64,000 nucleotides of DNA, taken from assembly GCF_900087055.1 (NCBI RefSeq), contig NZ_LT575468.1:2855773-2919772 (forward strand), read 5' to 3'. Source of the stretch: Plesiomonas shigelloides. GTDB lineage: Bacteria; Pseudomonadota; Gammaproteobacteria; Enterobacterales; CAMTGL01. The translations under genes were made by a program, and so were the position numbers. Below, piece after piece: positions 18,971 through 29,128 of this stretch (its first letter is position 1; every line of letters starts with the position of its first letter). The notes under the pieces are model-generated. The model had not been told where the DNA came from, searched no databases, and worked only from the letters and a program-made list of their open reading frames with translations.

Positions 18971-19516
18971 TTAGCTCACCGCACTTTGTAAACGGGTCGC
19001 CAGCTGCACATATTGAGCAGTGATCGCATCGCCGAATAACGGATCGGCAGTTAACGGCTGTAATTGCCCCATCAACTGCTGCCAGTCCGCCGGTTGCAAG
19101 GTGGTTTTCAGCAAAGGAAAGATCTGTTGCTCTTCCAACACGATATGCTGACGCTGCAATGCAATGAAATAGCGTACTTTTTCCGTTAACAGCGCGGTTG
19201 GAATAATCTGGTCCGCCATCACCATCTGCAGCAGGGCATAAAACTGCTGACACGCCGCCGACAACATCTCATGGGCCTGTGCCAGTGACGCTATCTGCGC
19301 CGCCTCATCCGGATACTGGGTGCTGAAATAGGTATAAATCTGATCTTCGAGGCAGTGGTGGTGCTGTTCGGCATGTGGGATCAGGTACTCCGCCACATCG
19401 CGCAGCAGACGGTAATTTACCCCGTCGCCACGCTCTAGCCCGGCTAACTCTTCTTCCAGAACCGCCAGTAACCGGCTGATATTGGTATGCTCACGCGTCA
19501 ACTGGGTCAGCAGCAT
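18971..19516 (-). CDS. Hemerythrin-like (HHE) domain protein
   Basis: A 181-residue soluble four-helix protein expected to bind a di-iron centre. Candidate ligands are His10 (REH), His48 and His52-54 with Glu57/Asp58 (PHAEQHHHCLEDQ), His82 (AHEML), and His124 with Glu128/Glu129 (QHIVLEE). Family roles include oxygen, NO or iron sensing and, in YtfE, repair of iron-sulfur clusters. It lacks the N-terminal ScdA/YtfE domain, so it is an HHE-only protein. AAGGAG precedes the ATG. It is convergent with the DUF3545 gene and stands alone; no metabolic neighbour helps to define its job. Confidence 0.88.
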   Translation of the reverse strand: MLLTQLTREHTNISRLLAVLEEELAGLERGDGVNYRLLRDVAEYLIPHAEQHHHCLEDQIYTYFSTQYPDEAAQIASLAQAHEMLSAACQQFYALLQMVMADQIIPTALLTEKVRYFIALQRQHIVLEEQQIFPLLKTTLQPADWQQLMGQLQPLTADPLFGDAITAQYVQLATRLQSAVS

Positions 19517-19800
19517 GATCTTCTCCTTGTCCGTGGATATCGTCCTTGGCTTGGGGCCACACAGGACGCCCTTCCCTTCGCGATAGAAAGGCGGCGCTTG
19601 ATGACCCAGACCACCGGTACTGACAATCCCCGCAGGCGCTGGTCTTCTCTAGCGTGTTATCCCCAATACTCCTTGTTGTACCACTCTCGGCCAACACTGC
19701 TGAGGATAAATGCTGATTTTTTAATCAACCTCACACACTTGAGGTGACGCGTTTCAGCTATGCAACACGGCTCGCGCTTGTAGCACGTAGCTAACTCGAT

Positions 19801-20472
19801 TTAGAGCACCGGTTGCCAGTCAATGGCCGGTAAATTTTGCTGTGCTAACAGCTGATTCGTTTGTGAAAAGTGGCGACAACCCAAGAAACCACGGTGTGCC
19901 GACAGTGGCGAAGGATGCGGCGCCGTGAGCACATGGTGACGCTGACGGTCAATAATGCGGCCCTTTTTCTGGGCATGCGCGCCCCACAACAAGAAGACCA
20001 CCCCTTGGCGATGTTCGTTGACGGCGGCAATCACACGATCGGTAAAGGTTTCCCAGCCCAACTTGGCGTGCGAATGCGCTTGACCACGCTCGACGGTCAG
20101 CACGGTGTTGAGCAGCAATACGCCCTGATCGGCCCAGCTTTTCAGGTAACCGTGCTGCGGGATCTGAAAGCCCGCAATATCCTGCGCCAGCTCTTTGTAC
20201 ATATTGACCAGTGAAGGCGGCACCGGCACCCCCGGCAGCACCGAGAAACACAAACCATGCGCCTGATTGGGGCCGTGATACGGGTCTTGCCCTAAGATCA
20301 CCACTTTTACCTGATCAAATGGGGTGTAGCGAAAGGCATTGAATACATCGTGCTCCGGCGGATAAATCTCCTTCCCCGCCGCGCGCTCAGCCGCTACATA
20401 GGCCATGGTGTCCAGAAAATAGGGTTGCTGCTTTTCAGCGCCAATCACATCGCTCCAGTTCAGCTCGGGCAT
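19801..20472 (-). CDS. ung: Uracil-DNA glycosylase
   Basis: A 223-residue base-excision repair enzyme that removes uracil from DNA. The catalytic water-activating motif [18 protein letters not shown] is present, as are [17 protein letters not shown] and the [13 protein letters not shown] minor-groove loop with catalytic His. I prefer ATG 20472 (MPELNW) because GGAG lies 6 nt before it; a GTG at 20484 would put that sequence inside the gene. The length agrees with E. coli Ung (229). It is close to grcA, as in E. coli, with a small unknown gene divergent between them. Confidence 0.96.
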   Translation of the reverse strand: MPELNWSDVIGAEKQQPYFLDTMAYVAAERAAGKEIYPPEHDVFNAFRYTPFDQVKVVILGQDPYHGPNQAHGLCFSVLPGVPVPPSLVNMYKELAQDIAGFQIPQHGYLKSWADQGVLLLNTVLTVERGQAHSHAKLGWETFTDRVIAAVNEHRQGVVFLLWGAHAQKKGRIIDRQRHHVLTAPHPSPLSAHRGFLGCRHFSQTNQLLAQQNLPAIDWQPVL

Positions 20473-20665
20473 GTGCATCTCCACTCAGATAATCGTTAAC
20501 AAGGCGTAAGCTTACCCCCTTCGCTACTGGCTTATCCAGCCTTGCACGCGCCTATCTGCGCCAGATCTGCGCTAAGGTCGCATTTTAGCGCCGGCGGTTT
20601 GGCGCAGTTCTGCGCTTGTTGCTAAACTGTTAACACCACTCCTCTGACTGTGCGTGAGGCAACTT

Positions 20666-20980
20666 ATGTCGATGATCAGCGCAAAAGAGTTTGCTCACTG
20701 GCTGTTTGAGCGCTTTAAAAACAATAAACAAGGCGTCTACCTGACTCGTAAGGACATCAGCCAACTCAGCGGACGGACTAAATTCAGCGTGGACTTTGTG
20801 CACGACATTCATCATGAGCTGATGCCGCTCGGTATGGCCTTTGTGACTGACACCGCGCGCGAATACTTTTTTCTGCTTCCACTCTCCAATCAATACTGGC
20901 GCCATTCACTGGAAGAGCAGTATCAACACGACTTCTTAAACGTTCTGCAGTTCGACAAAATCGAAAAACGCCAGCCATAA
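20666..20980 (+). CDS. Hypothetical protein, possible winged-helix fold
   Basis: A 104-residue protein I do not recognise. The start is ATG 20666, with GAGG 6 nt upstream; a GTG at 20654 is less likely. There is no signal peptide or membrane segment. The arrangement LTRKDISQLSGRTKFSVDFVHDIHHELMPL followed by the strand-rich AREYFFLLPLS looks like a helix-turn-helix with a wing, but this is only a reading of secondary structure. It is divergent from ung and lies before grcA with its own intergenic region. Confidence 0.65.
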   Translation: MSMISAKEFAHWLFERFKNNKQGVYLTRKDISQLSGRTKFSVDFVHDIHHELMPLGMAFVTDTAREYFFLLPLSNQYWRHSLEEQYQHDFLNVLQFDKIEKRQP

Positions 20981-21079
20981 AACCGAATCCAGATCAATTT
21001 TCACCTCTTAGCGCGCATCTCACGATGTGCGCGAGATCATTTTTATACATTTGAATAAACCTTACTTTGAATCCGGATA

Positions 21080-21093
21080 TTGACATACATCAA
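21080..21093 (+). promoter_or_regulatory. FNR box upstream of grcA
   Basis: TTGAC-ATAC-ATCAA matches 9 of 10 positions of the TTGAT-N4-ATCAA consensus and is 77 nt before the grcA ATG. E. coli grcA (yfiD) is known to be activated by FNR and ArcA under low oxygen. Confidence 0.75.
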
Positions 21094-21169
21094 ACAAGGT
21101 CACACAATAACCATCAACAAAGGTTGTAAACTATCAACTCTTTCTATAATTACCTTGCGGGAGATCGCT

Positions 21170-21553
21170 ATGATTACTGGGATTCAGATCACCAAAGCTG
21201 CCAATGATGCACTGCTGAACTCTTTCTGGTTGCTGGATAGCACCACCGGTGAAGCGCGTTGTGTATGCGCCAAGAGCGAATACGCTGAAGATCAAATCGT
21301 TCCAGTTAACGATCTGGGCGAAATCGAATACCGTGAAGTAGCACTGGACGTACAACCGACTGTACGTGTGGAAGGCGGTCAGCACCTGAACGTTAACGTT
21401 CTGCAGCGTGAAACGCTGGAAGATGCTGTTAATCATCCAGAAAAATACCCGCAGCTGACTATCCGTGTATCTGGTTACGCGGTACGTTTTAACTCTCTGA
21501 CTCCAGAGCAGCAGCGCGACGTTATCACCCGTACTTTCACTCAGAGCCTGTAA
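21170..21553 (+). CDS. grcA: Autonomous glycyl radical cofactor GrcA (YfiD)
   Basis: A 127-residue stress-induced cofactor that replaces the C-terminal glycyl-radical domain of pyruvate formate-lyase after oxygen damage. The radical motif RVSGYAVRF lies about 25 residues from the C-terminus, and the whole second half copies the PflB tail ([14 protein letters not shown]). The start at ATG 21170 aligns exactly with E. coli YfiD ([13 protein letters not shown], 127 residues); the longer frame from 21080 begins inside the FNR box. An FNR box upstream fits anaerobic induction. Confidence 0.97.
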   Translation: MITGIQITKAANDALLNSFWLLDSTTGEARCVCAKSEYAEDQIVPVNDLGEIEYREVALDVQPTVRVEGGQHLNVNVLQRETLEDAVNHPEKYPQLTIRVSGYAVRFNSLTPEQQRDVITRTFTQSL

Positions 21554-21610
21554 TTGGCAGCGGGAAAAATCCCCGCCGGATGTTCACATCCACTCTGATG
21601 CTTCTCTCCA

Positions 21611-21638
21611 ACAGGCGGTTTCTAACCGCCTGTTTCAT
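21611..21638 (+). terminator. grcA terminator
   Basis: A 10-bp perfect stem ACAGGCGGTT/AACCGCCTGT with a 3-nt loop, followed by TTCATTT. Confidence 0.75.
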
Positions 21639-21781
21639 TTACATGAAGTCTCCTGATACTCCCCGTAATTAGTCACAGAAATCTCTAATTCATTATGGTA
21701 TTTTGTTTGATACAGCTACACAGTTCGTAACTGTTAGCAATAAAAAATATAGCCATTAGAATTTAGTACAGGATTCTTCTC

Positions 21782-22957
21782 ATGAAACTTATCGCCAAGC
21801 TCATCGCCGGGATACTGGCCGGGCTACTCTTGGGCTTTTACGCCCCCGAATGGGTTATCCGTCTACTATTGACTGCCAAGTCATTGATCGGAGAACTGAT
21901 TAACTTCACCATCCCACTGATTATTTTGTTCTTCATCACCAGTGGGATCGCCAGCTTGCCGCGTAACTCAGGGAAAATCCTGGGTAAAACCGTGATCTTG
22001 GCTTATGCCTCGACCATCGTGGCAGGTACCAGTGCATTCCTGATTGCCGGTCAGGTTATTCCACTGCTCGCCGAAAACGCAGTGAACGCAGAAGCCGTTG
22101 CCAACAAGCTGACGCCGTTTATTCAACTGTCGATCCCGCCACTGTTTGGCGTGATGACCGCGCTGGCGACCGCCTTCCTGTTCGGGATCGGTATCAGCAA
22201 GACCCAGAATAAAACCCTGAAAGAAGCCAGTGATGGCGGCCGCGATATCATCGACGGTCTGCTGGCCAAGGTGATCATTCCAGTACTGCCGTTCTACATT
22301 GCCGGGGTCTTTGCCGAAATGACCATCGAAGGCACGGTATTCACCACCCTGAAAACCTTCGGGATCGTGCTGGCACTGGCCATCGTGATGCATTGGCTGT
22401 GGCTGACCGTGCTGTATGTCGGCGCGGGGATCATCTCTGGTCGTTCACCACTGTTCCTGCTGCGCACCATGCTGCCAGCTTACTTCACGGCGGTCGGTAC
22501 CATGTCTTCTGCCGCCACCATTCCGGTCACTCTGCGTCAGACCAAAGCGATGGGCGTGAACGAAGGCGTTGCGAACTTCACCATCCCTCTGTGCGCCACC
22601 ATCCACCTGTCAGGCTCCACCATTACACTGGTAACCTGTGCTACTGCGGTGATGTATCTGGCACAGCACATGGATATCCCAAGCCTGATGACCATGTTGC
22701 CGTTCATTCTGATGCTGGGGATCACCATGATTGCTGCACCAGGAGCTCCGGGTGGCGCGGTGATGTCAGCGCTGGGGCTGCTGGGTTCAATGCTGGGCTT
22801 TACCGAAGCGCAACTGGCGCTGATGATTGCCCTGTATCTGGCACAAGACAGCTTCGGTACCGCCTGTAACGTAACCGGTGATGGCGCCATCAGCCTGCTG
22901 GTCGATACTGGGTTTGAAGCGGAAACCGAAGCCAGCAACAAGCCTGCTGAAGCCTAA
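21782..22957 (+). CDS. Dicarboxylate/amino acid:cation symporter (DAACS family)
   Basis: A 391-residue inner-membrane secondary carrier, probably using Na+ or H+ to import dicarboxylates or acidic/neutral amino acids. Eight or more hydrophobic segments are visible. Family signatures include FTIPLIILFFITSGIASLP (residues 42-60), the serine-rich hairpin GTMSSAATIPVTL and the substrate/cation site NFTIPLCATIHLSGS with GAPGGAV and DSFGTACNVTGD near the end. It is slightly shorter than GltP or DctA (about 430). The substrate cannot be fixed by reading. A lipoprotein gene follows after 22 bp and may be co-transcribed. Confidence 0.88.
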   Translation: MKLIAKLIAGILAGLLLGFYAPEWVIRLLLTAKSLIGELINFTIPLIILFFITSGIASLPRNSGKILGKTVILAYASTIVAGTSAFLIAGQVIPLLAENAVNAEAVANKLTPFIQLSIPPLFGVMTALATAFLFGIGISKTQNKTLKEASDGGRDIIDGLLAKVIIPVLPFYIAGVFAEMTIEGTVFTTLKTFGIVLALAIVMHWLWLTVLYVGAGIISGRSPLFLLRTMLPAYFTAVGTMSSAATIPVTLRQTKAMGVNEGVANFTIPLCATIHLSGSTITLVTCATAVMYLAQHMDIPSLMTMLPFILMLGITMIAAPGAPGGAVMSALGLLGSMLGFTEAQLALMIALYLAQDSFGTACNVTGDGAISLLVDTGFEAETEASNKPAEA

Positions 22958-22979
22958 TTGATGCTCAGTTAAGCAAACC

Positions 22980-24137
22980 ATGCGTAACCGGCACGGATGC
23001 CCGTTCAACTCACACACGCTGTACCGTTATCTGACGTACAGCGTGTGTTGTTTATTGTTGCTCCTGTCCGGTTGCGCCGCACCAATCAAACCGACCACCT
23101 GCACCCCACGTCTGACCCTGCACTTGCTGTACCCATCCGCCAGCGCGCAGGCCCTCACCTATCGCAATCCCGAAGGCGAGCAGTTATACCTTTCGCCGAC
23201 ACTGCTGCAATGCCAGCACATTGATGATGTGTTTTATATCTATTCGATGGATGGCAGCGGGCCGACACTGCGTCTTGACCTCGCGCCGCAAGGGCAAGCG
23301 ATTCTCTCGCAGCAAACCAGTGAACACGTGCGTGGCAATTTAGCGATTTTGATTGATGGCCAACTGCTGGCAACGCCCATTATTCAAATGCCGATTGATG
23401 GCAACTCACTCCTGATTAATGGCATCAATGATGAAGTGGTGGCCAAATCATTGGTCAGTAGCATGAAAGCGCAGAGCAATATCGGTCGTTATCAGGTTTC
23501 CGCACATCGGCGCGCCGAAACGCCGGTACTGTTTCAAGCCGGCATGCAATTGCAGCCTCTGATAGCACAAACAACGCTTCCAACTCCCACTGATGCTGAT
23601 GTTGAAGCTGAAGCCTCGAATCCAGACACATCCCCTAGCGCGGCGCAAACAGCTGACTTAGCCGTAGCCGACACAACCGAGCCAGACCACCAGCGCCAAG
23701 CGCCGAGTGCCAACCATGAAGCGCAATTAGGTTTAGCGCTGAACAAGGCCGAATTATTGCAACAAACCCTGCCTAAATTACGGGCCATGAATAACAGCAA
23801 TTACACCATCCAACTGCTGGCTACGCGTAACTACCCGATCGCACAAGCCTTACTGCAAGAGCCGGGGATCAAAAGCCCACTCTATCTGTATCGCACTTGG
23901 CGCAGCGGCCAAGACTGGTATTTGGTGGTCACCGGTGAGTTTGCCACCCTGAGCGAAGCGCGCAGCGCGGCAACCAGCGAAAAAATGGCGCAGCTATACC
24001 ACGATGCGTGGGTCAAAAGCGTACGTAAAGTGCATCAAGAGCTAAACGCTAATGCGCCCAAAACCAACACGCCACAAAAGAGCGCAACACCCGCTAGCCG
24101 AAAATCAGTCACCCATAGCGCAATACCTAATACCTAA
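22980..24137 (+). CDS. Lipoprotein with SecDF-P1-head-like and SPOR domains
   Basis: A 385-residue protein. A signal segment ends in the lipobox LSGC, with the acylated Cys at 32 followed by Ala, so outer-membrane sorting is expected. Residues about 90-165 (TLRLDLAPQGQAIL, then LAILIDGQLLATPIIQMPI and LLINGI) resemble the head of the SecD/SecDF periplasmic P1 domain. A Pro/Thr/Ala/Asp-rich linker spans about 195-245. Residues about 275-350 (NYTIQLLATRNYPIAQALL, DWYLVVTGEFATLSEARSA) form a DamX-like SPOR domain, which binds denuded peptidoglycan at division sites. The tail is Lys/Thr/Ser-rich and the stop codon lies in a 7-bp tandem repeat. Role inferred: envelope or septal. The start has a weak ribosome-binding site. 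Confidence 0.75.
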   Translation: MRNRHGCPFNSHTLYRYLTYSVCCLLLLLSGCAAPIKPTTCTPRLTLHLLYPSASAQALTYRNPEGEQLYLSPTLLQCQHIDDVFYIYSMDGSGPTLRLDLAPQGQAILSQQTSEHVRGNLAILIDGQLLATPIIQMPIDGNSLLINGINDEVVAKSLVSSMKAQSNIGRYQVSAHRRAETPVLFQAGMQLQPLIAQTTLPTPTDADVEAEASNPDTSPSAAQTADLAVADTTEPDHQRQAPSANHEAQLGLALNKAELLQQTLPKLRAMNNSNYTIQLLATRNYPIAQALLQEPGIKSPLYLYRTWRSGQDWYLVVTGEFATLSEARSAATSEKMAQLYHDAWVKSVRKVHQELNANAPKTNTPQKSATPASRKSVTHSAIPNT

Positions 24138-24183
24138 TACCTAATACCTAATACCTAATACCTAATACCTAATACCTAATACC
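24122..24183. repeat. Heptanucleotide tandem repeat
   Basis: The unit AATACCT is repeated head to tail about 8.9 times without error. The first copies encode the last residues and the TAA of the lipoprotein gene, so the stop codon is itself part of the array. Seven is not a multiple of three, and perfect copies suggest recent slippage. Confidence 0.95.
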
Positions 24184-24297
24184 GCCGCGCGCTAGCGCGA
24201 ACCGGCGCGATATTCTTGCCCATAACGTCAATGCTGAAATATCAGCTCCTTTTTAGCCCCGCCACAAAAACAAAAAAACAAAAGTAAGCTTCGCCAT

Positions 24298-24325
24298 AAA
24301 AAAACCGCCTCCCAAGGGAGACGGT
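24298..24325 (-). terminator. Terminator of the thr operon
   Basis: On the minus strand ACCGTCTCCC/GGGAGGCGGT (one internal mismatch) is followed by a run of seven U. It lies about 110 bp past thrC. Confidence 0.7.
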
Positions 24326-24432
24326 CTTCATAACGACAGCCACAGCGCTGTTCACGCAGCAGCCGAGTAGCGCAATAGCAAAGTAAAAGCGCGTTTTATC
24401 TCGCTCGCTTATGCCCTGCTAACAGCCAGCAC

Positions 24433-25716
24433 TTACAGCAAATGCTGTTGTAACCACTGTTTTAATGCAGCGAAATCCGCAGGCATGGCTTGCGATAGCA
24501 GTGGCAATTGCGCACGCTCGGCCAATGCTGGCGGCAGATCAATGTCGCGCGCCAAGATAGCTTCAACACTCTCTTTAAACTTAGCCGGATGCGCAGTACA
24601 CAAAAAGACGCCAGTTTCGCCCGGACGCAACTGCTCCGACAGCACTTGATAGGCAGTGGCGCCGTGCGGCTCACACAGATAACCTAACGCATCCAGTGTG
24701 CGCAGCGTGTCACTGACCGCCTCATCACTAACCGCGCCATAGGCCAACAGCGGCATCTGACACTCTTTGCGGCGATACAGCTCTTCAATGCGCGGCCAGT
24801 TGTTCGGCCGGCTCACGTCCATCGAGTTAGACAACGTGGCAACCGTCTCACGCGGTGCCCACTCTTTGGTAGCCAGATAACGCGGGACGGTATCGTTGGC
24901 ATTGGTGGCTGCAATAAAACGTTTTACCGGCAGCCCCATCGCTTGAGCCAGCAAACCGGCGGTTAAGTTACCAAAGTTACCGCTTGGCACCGCCACCACC
25001 AACTGATTGCGCGCCGCCTGCGGCAACTGCGCCACCGCTTCGAAGTAGTAACAAATTTGCGCCAGCAAGCGGCTGATGTTGATCGAGTTCGCCGAGTTCA
25101 GGCCAATCGACTGACGCAGCGCTTCATCATCAAATGCTTGTTTCACTAAGGCTTGGCAAGCATCAAAATCGCCATCCACGGCCAACGTGGAAATATTGCC
25201 GCCCAGTGTACAGAACAGTTTTTCCTGCAGCGGACTGATCTTGCCTTGCGGATACAAGATCACCACTTGGATCTGCTCGATGCCGGCAAAAGCATGCGCC
25301 ACCGCTGCGCCAGTGTCCCCCGAGGTCGCAGTCAGGATGGTGATCTTTTCATCCCCCGCCACTTCAGCCAACACTTGCGCCATAAAGCGGCCACCGAAGT
25401 CTTTAAATGCCAGCGTCGGGCCATGGAACAGCTCCAGCGCATAGACCGAGTCAGACACCTGCTGCAGCGGCAGCGGGAAATCAAAGGCCGTCGCCACCAT
25501 CTGCTGCACCTGCTCCGGCGTCAGCTCATCGCCAATCAGGCGACTTAAAATACGCGCACTACGCTCGACAAACGGCAATGCCAACAGCTCATCGATATTG
25601 GCCAATAGCGGCACATCAAACGGGAAAAACAGCCCCTGCTGGCGACCCAATCCCTGACGCACCGCCTGCGCGAAGCTTACCTGCTCGTTGTGATCCTTGA
25701 TGTTATACAGTTTCAT
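24433..25716 (-). CDS. thrC: Threonine synthase
   Basis: A 427-residue PLP enzyme that converts O-phosphohomoserine to threonine, the last step of the pathway. The PLP-binding Lys is in HGPTLAFKDFGGRF (about residue 107), and the phosphate loop is VPSGNFGNLTAG. Length matches E. coli ThrC (428). It follows thrB after 3 bp, last gene of thrLABC, with a terminator at 24298. Confidence 0.97.
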   Translation of the reverse strand: MKLYNIKDHNEQVSFAQAVRQGLGRQQGLFFPFDVPLLANIDELLALPFVERSARILSRLIGDELTPEQVQQMVATAFDFPLPLQQVSDSVYALELFHGPTLAFKDFGGRFMAQVLAEVAGDEKITILTATSGDTGAAVAHAFAGIEQIQVVILYPQGKISPLQEKLFCTLGGNISTLAVDGDFDACQALVKQAFDDEALRQSIGLNSANSINISRLLAQICYYFEAVAQLPQAARNQLVVAVPSGNFGNLTAGLLAQAMGLPVKRFIAATNANDTVPRYLATKEWAPRETVATLSNSMDVSRPNNWPRIEELYRRKECQMPLLAYGAVSDEAVSDTLRTLDALGYLCEPHGATAYQVLSEQLRPGETGVFLCTAHPAKFKESVEAILARDIDLPPALAERAQLPLLSQAMPADFAALKQWLQQHLL

Positions 25717-25719
25717 GCG

Positions 25720-26667
25720 TTACCCCAGTATGCGTGCCCCTGCCCGATCCATGCGGCAGATATGGACAAATCCTTCGTCATTTTGCAGATAGTTATCACT
25801 TAACCAGCGCGCAACACGGCTAGCCACCGCGTAATCGGCGCACACCGAGAACAGGGTTGGACCAGAACCAGAAATGCCGGTCGCCAGCGCGCCGCAATCG
25901 CGCGCCTGACGGCGCGCTTCGGCAAAGCCTGGCAATAGCCGCTCACGATACGGCTCGGCAATCACGTCTTTGATCATCTGCGCGGCCAGCCGTGGCTGAT
26001 GGCTGTAACAAGCATGGATAAATCCGGCCAGATGACGACCATGAGCAATACAATCTTGGCGACGGTATTGCGCCGGTAAAATTGCGCGCGCTTCCGCAGT
26101 CGATACCTTGATGCCCGGATAGGCCATCACCCAGTACCACTCGTCAAAACAAGGCACTGACTGACTGATGATCCCCATCTCTTCCAGCATCAGCTGCAAG
26201 CCGCCCAAATAGCACGGCGCCACGTTATCGTAGTGCACGCTGCCGGAGATGCGTCCTTCCAGTTCGCCCATCATGGCCAGCATGGCATGTTCGTCAAACG
26301 GGCGGTCATGCCACTCATTGAGCGCCACCAGCGCCGCCACAATCGAGCAAGCACTGGAGCCTAGCCCCGAGCCAATCGGCATGTTCTTTTCCAACACCAG
26401 TCGCACCGGTTTGACCTTGCCGCCTTGTAAGCGCAGGCGCTCACTGAACAGCACCCAGCACTGATAGACGATATTTTCCTGCGGATTAACCGGCAATTTA
26501 TCGACAAACCGCCCACGGCACGCCAACTCAAACGGTTCGCTGCAGGCCTCGGCACTGACCACATCCCCGAGCAAGGTACCGTCCACCGGACTGACCGCCG
26601 CGCCCAGCACATCGAATCCGACACTCACATTGCCAATCGAGGCCGGGGCATACACTTTGATTCCCAT
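25720..26667 (-). CDS. thrB: Homoserine kinase
   Basis: A 315-residue GHMP-family kinase that phosphorylates homoserine with ATP. The ATP-binding loop is [17 protein letters not shown] (about residue 92), and [10 protein letters not shown] is near the C-terminus. Length is close to E. coli ThrB (310). It starts 1 bp after the thrA stop and ends 3 bp before thrC, so the three genes are translationally linked. Confidence 0.97.
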   Translation of the reverse strand: MGIKVYAPASIGNVSVGFDVLGAAVSPVDGTLLGDVVSAEACSEPFELACRGRFVDKLPVNPQENIVYQCWVLFSERLRLQGGKVKPVRLVLEKNMPIGSGLGSSACSIVAALVALNEWHDRPFDEHAMLAMMGELEGRISGSVHYDNVAPCYLGGLQLMLEEMGIISQSVPCFDEWYWVMAYPGIKVSTAEARAILPAQYRRQDCIAHGRHLAGFIHACYSHQPRLAAQMIKDVIAEPYRERLLPGFAEARRQARDCGALATGISGSGPTLFSVCADYAVASRVARWLSDNYLQNDEGFVHICRMDRAGARILG

Positions 26668-26668
26668 C

Positions 26669-29128
26669 TTAGACTCCCCGTTTCCACGGTAGGGTACGCA
26701 GCAAATCGGCGAAGATCCCGGCAGCGGTCACATCGTTGCCCGCGCCATAGCCACGCAGTACCAGTGGTAGCGGCTGATAATAGCGGCTATAAAACGCCAA
26801 TGCGTTCTCGCCATCTTTGACTTTAAATAACGGATCATCGGCCCCCACCGCCTGAATTTCAGCGCGGCACTGACCTTCTTCAATGACCCCAACATAGCGC
26901 AGCACTTTGCCTTCGCTGTTGGCGGCCGCCACTCGCGCGGCAAACTCCGCATCCAACTGCGGTAAACGCGCCATGAAAGAGGCGGTATCGCCACTGGCAT
27001 CGAAACTGGCCGGCAACACGCCTTGCACCTGAATATCGCTCAACTCCAGTGGGTAACCGGCTTCACGAGCGAGGATCAAAAGCTTACGCGCCACATCCAT
27101 CCCCGAGAGATCATCGCGCGGATCTGGCTCGGTATAACCGTTTTGGCGCGCCAGCGCTGTGGCCGCCGACAGGCTCATGCCCTCTTCCAATTTACCGAAG
27201 ATAAATGACAAGGAGCCTGACAACACGCCGCTAAAGCGACTCAACTCATCACCGGCATTGAGCAAGTTTTGCAGGTTTTCAATCACCGGCAAACCCGCGC
27301 CGACGTTGGTTTCATACAGAAACTTACGGCGACTGCTTTGTGCGGTACGGCGCAGCAAACGGTAATAATCGAGCGATGACGTATTGGCTTTCTTGTTCGG
27401 GGTGATGACATGGAAACCGGCGGCCAAGAAGTCGGCATACTGATCGGCAATTTTCTGATCTGAGGTGCAATCCACAATCACCGGATTGAGCAGATGATAC
27501 TGATTGACCACCCGGATCAGGCGAGCAAAGGAATAAGGCTCATTGGCGGCGCTGATTTGATCGCGCCAGTGCTCCAGCTCGATGCCATTAACATCCAACA
27601 GCATTGAGCGTGAATTGGATAAGCCGCACACCCGCAGCTGAATATTTTGCGCCAGCAAACGTGGCTGCTGACGGCGAATTTGCTCGACCAGCGCGCCACC
27701 AACACCACCGACGCCGATGATAAACACATCCAGCACCTGACGAGAGTTAAACAGCGCCTCATGGCAGGTCCGTACCGCTTCGGTGACCTTCTCATCGGCA
27801 ATCACCGCGGAGATAGAGCGCTCAGACGAGCCCTGCGCGATCGCCACGATATTGATGTTGGCCTGTGCCAGCGCAGTGAAAAAGCGCGCTGAGATGCCAC
27901 GCGCAGTGCGCATACCATCACCGACCACCGACACTACCGCCAGTTTTTCCTGCACATCTAACGGCTCTAACAGACCGTTTTTCAGCTCCAGATAAAACTC
28001 ATCGTTCAGCGCACGGCGGGCTTTGGCTAACTCGGCTTGTGGCACACAAAAACTGATGCTGTATTCAGAAGACGACTGGGTGATCAGCACCACGGAGATC
28101 CCCGCGCGTGACATCACCGAGAACACCCGCGCCGCCATGCCGACCATGCCTTTCATGCCAGGGCCTGACACGTTCAGCATCGCCACATTGGATAAGTTAG
28201 TGATGCCTTTAACTTCCAGCTGTTCGGCGCCACTTTCTGCGCCAATTAAGGTGCCTTCGGCTTGCGGGTTGGCGGTGTTTTTAATCAGGCACGGGATCTG
28301 GAACTGAGCAATCGGTAAAATGGTACGCGGGTGCAAAACCTTCGCGCCAAAGTACGACAGCTCCATCGCTTCCGGATAGGACATGGATTTGAGCAAACGC
28401 GCGTCCGGCACCAAACGTGGGTCGCAGGTATACACGCCATCGACGTCAGTCCAAATTTCGCAGCACTCGGCGCGTAAACAGGCGGCCAGTACTGCGGCGG
28501 AATAGTCGGAGCCATTACGCCCCAGCACCACCAGCTCACCTTTTTCATTGCTGGCGGTAAAGCCCGCCATCAGCGCCACCGCGCCTTGCGGAATAGGATC
28601 GGCCTGAAAACGGACGGTCGATACCTCAATATCCACGGTCGATTCCAGATAGCCACCGCGCGCCAGCAGTTTTTCCACCGGATCCAACACCTTAACCGGA
28701 TAGCCGCGCGCCACAAACAGCGCGTCCATAATGGCAATCGACATCTTCTCGCCACGGCTGATAATGCTGGCATTGATGCTATCTGGGCACTGCCCCAGCA
28801 AGCTGATCCCGTGCAGTAACTGACGCAAATTGGCAAACTCGCGCGCCAACATGCTCTTGACGCTCTCCAGCGCAAACGCTGGCAACTCGGCATGCAGCCC
28901 CTGCACTAAATCGGCAAAAATCTGCTCGGCATCATTGAGGTTCGGTTGGATATCCTGACCGGCCACGGTTTTATCAATCATGGCCACCAGATGGTTGGTG
29001 ATTTTGGCTGGAGCCGATAACACCGCGGCGACCTGCCCCTGCTGGGCATTGCTCTCGATGATGTCAGCGGCACGTGCAAACCGTTCGGCATTGGCCAGAG
29101 AAGTGCCACCAAATTTCAATACCCGCAT
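26669..29128 (-). CDS. thrA: Bifunctional aspartokinase I / homoserine dehydrogenase I
   Basis: An 819-residue fusion catalysing the first and third steps from aspartate to threonine. The kinase domain starts at residue 1 ([14 protein letters not shown]); ACT regulatory segments occupy about 310-460; the NAD(P)-binding dehydrogenase domain begins about 466 ([15 protein letters not shown]). The same length as E. coli ThrA (820) implies threonine feedback control on both activities. First structural gene of the operon, after the thrL attenuator. Confidence 0.98.
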   Translation of the reverse strand: MRVLKFGGTSLANAERFARAADIIESNAQQGQVAAVLSAPAKITNHLVAMIDKTVAGQDIQPNLNDAEQIFADLVQGLHAELPAFALESVKSMLAREFANLRQLLHGISLLGQCPDSINASIISRGEKMSIAIMDALFVARGYPVKVLDPVEKLLARGGYLESTVDIEVSTVRFQADPIPQGAVALMAGFTASNEKGELVVLGRNGSDYSAAVLAACLRAECCEIWTDVDGVYTCDPRLVPDARLLKSMSYPEAMELSYFGAKVLHPRTILPIAQFQIPCLIKNTANPQAEGTLIGAESGAEQLEVKGITNLSNVAMLNVSGPGMKGMVGMAARVFSVMSRAGISVVLITQSSSEYSISFCVPQAELAKARRALNDEFYLELKNGLLEPLDVQEKLAVVSVVGDGMRTARGISARFFTALAQANINIVAIAQGSSERSISAVIADEKVTEAVRTCHEALFNSRQVLDVFIIGVGGVGGALVEQIRRQQPRLLAQNIQLRVCGLSNSRSMLLDVNGIELEHWRDQISAANEPYSFARLIRVVNQYHLLNPVIVDCTSDQKIADQYADFLAAGFHVITPNKKANTSSLDYYRLLRRTAQSSRRKFLYETNVGAGLPVIENLQNLLNAGDELSRFSGVLSGSLSFIFGKLEEGMSLSAATALARQNGYTEPDPRDDLSGMDVARKLLILAREAGYPLELSDIQVQGVLPASFDASGDTASFMARLPQLDAEFAARVAAANSEGKVLRYVGVIEEGQCRAEIQAVGADDPLFKVKDGENALAFYSRYYQPLPLVLRGYGAGNDVTAAGIFADLLRTLPWKRGV

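Noticed and set aside
21080-21169. N-terminal extension of grcA by 30 codons
   Set aside because: It starts inside the FNR box and the family begins at MITGIQ.
24122-24183. CRISPR-like array
   Set aside because: Head-to-tail 7-bp units without spacers; a simple tandem repeat.
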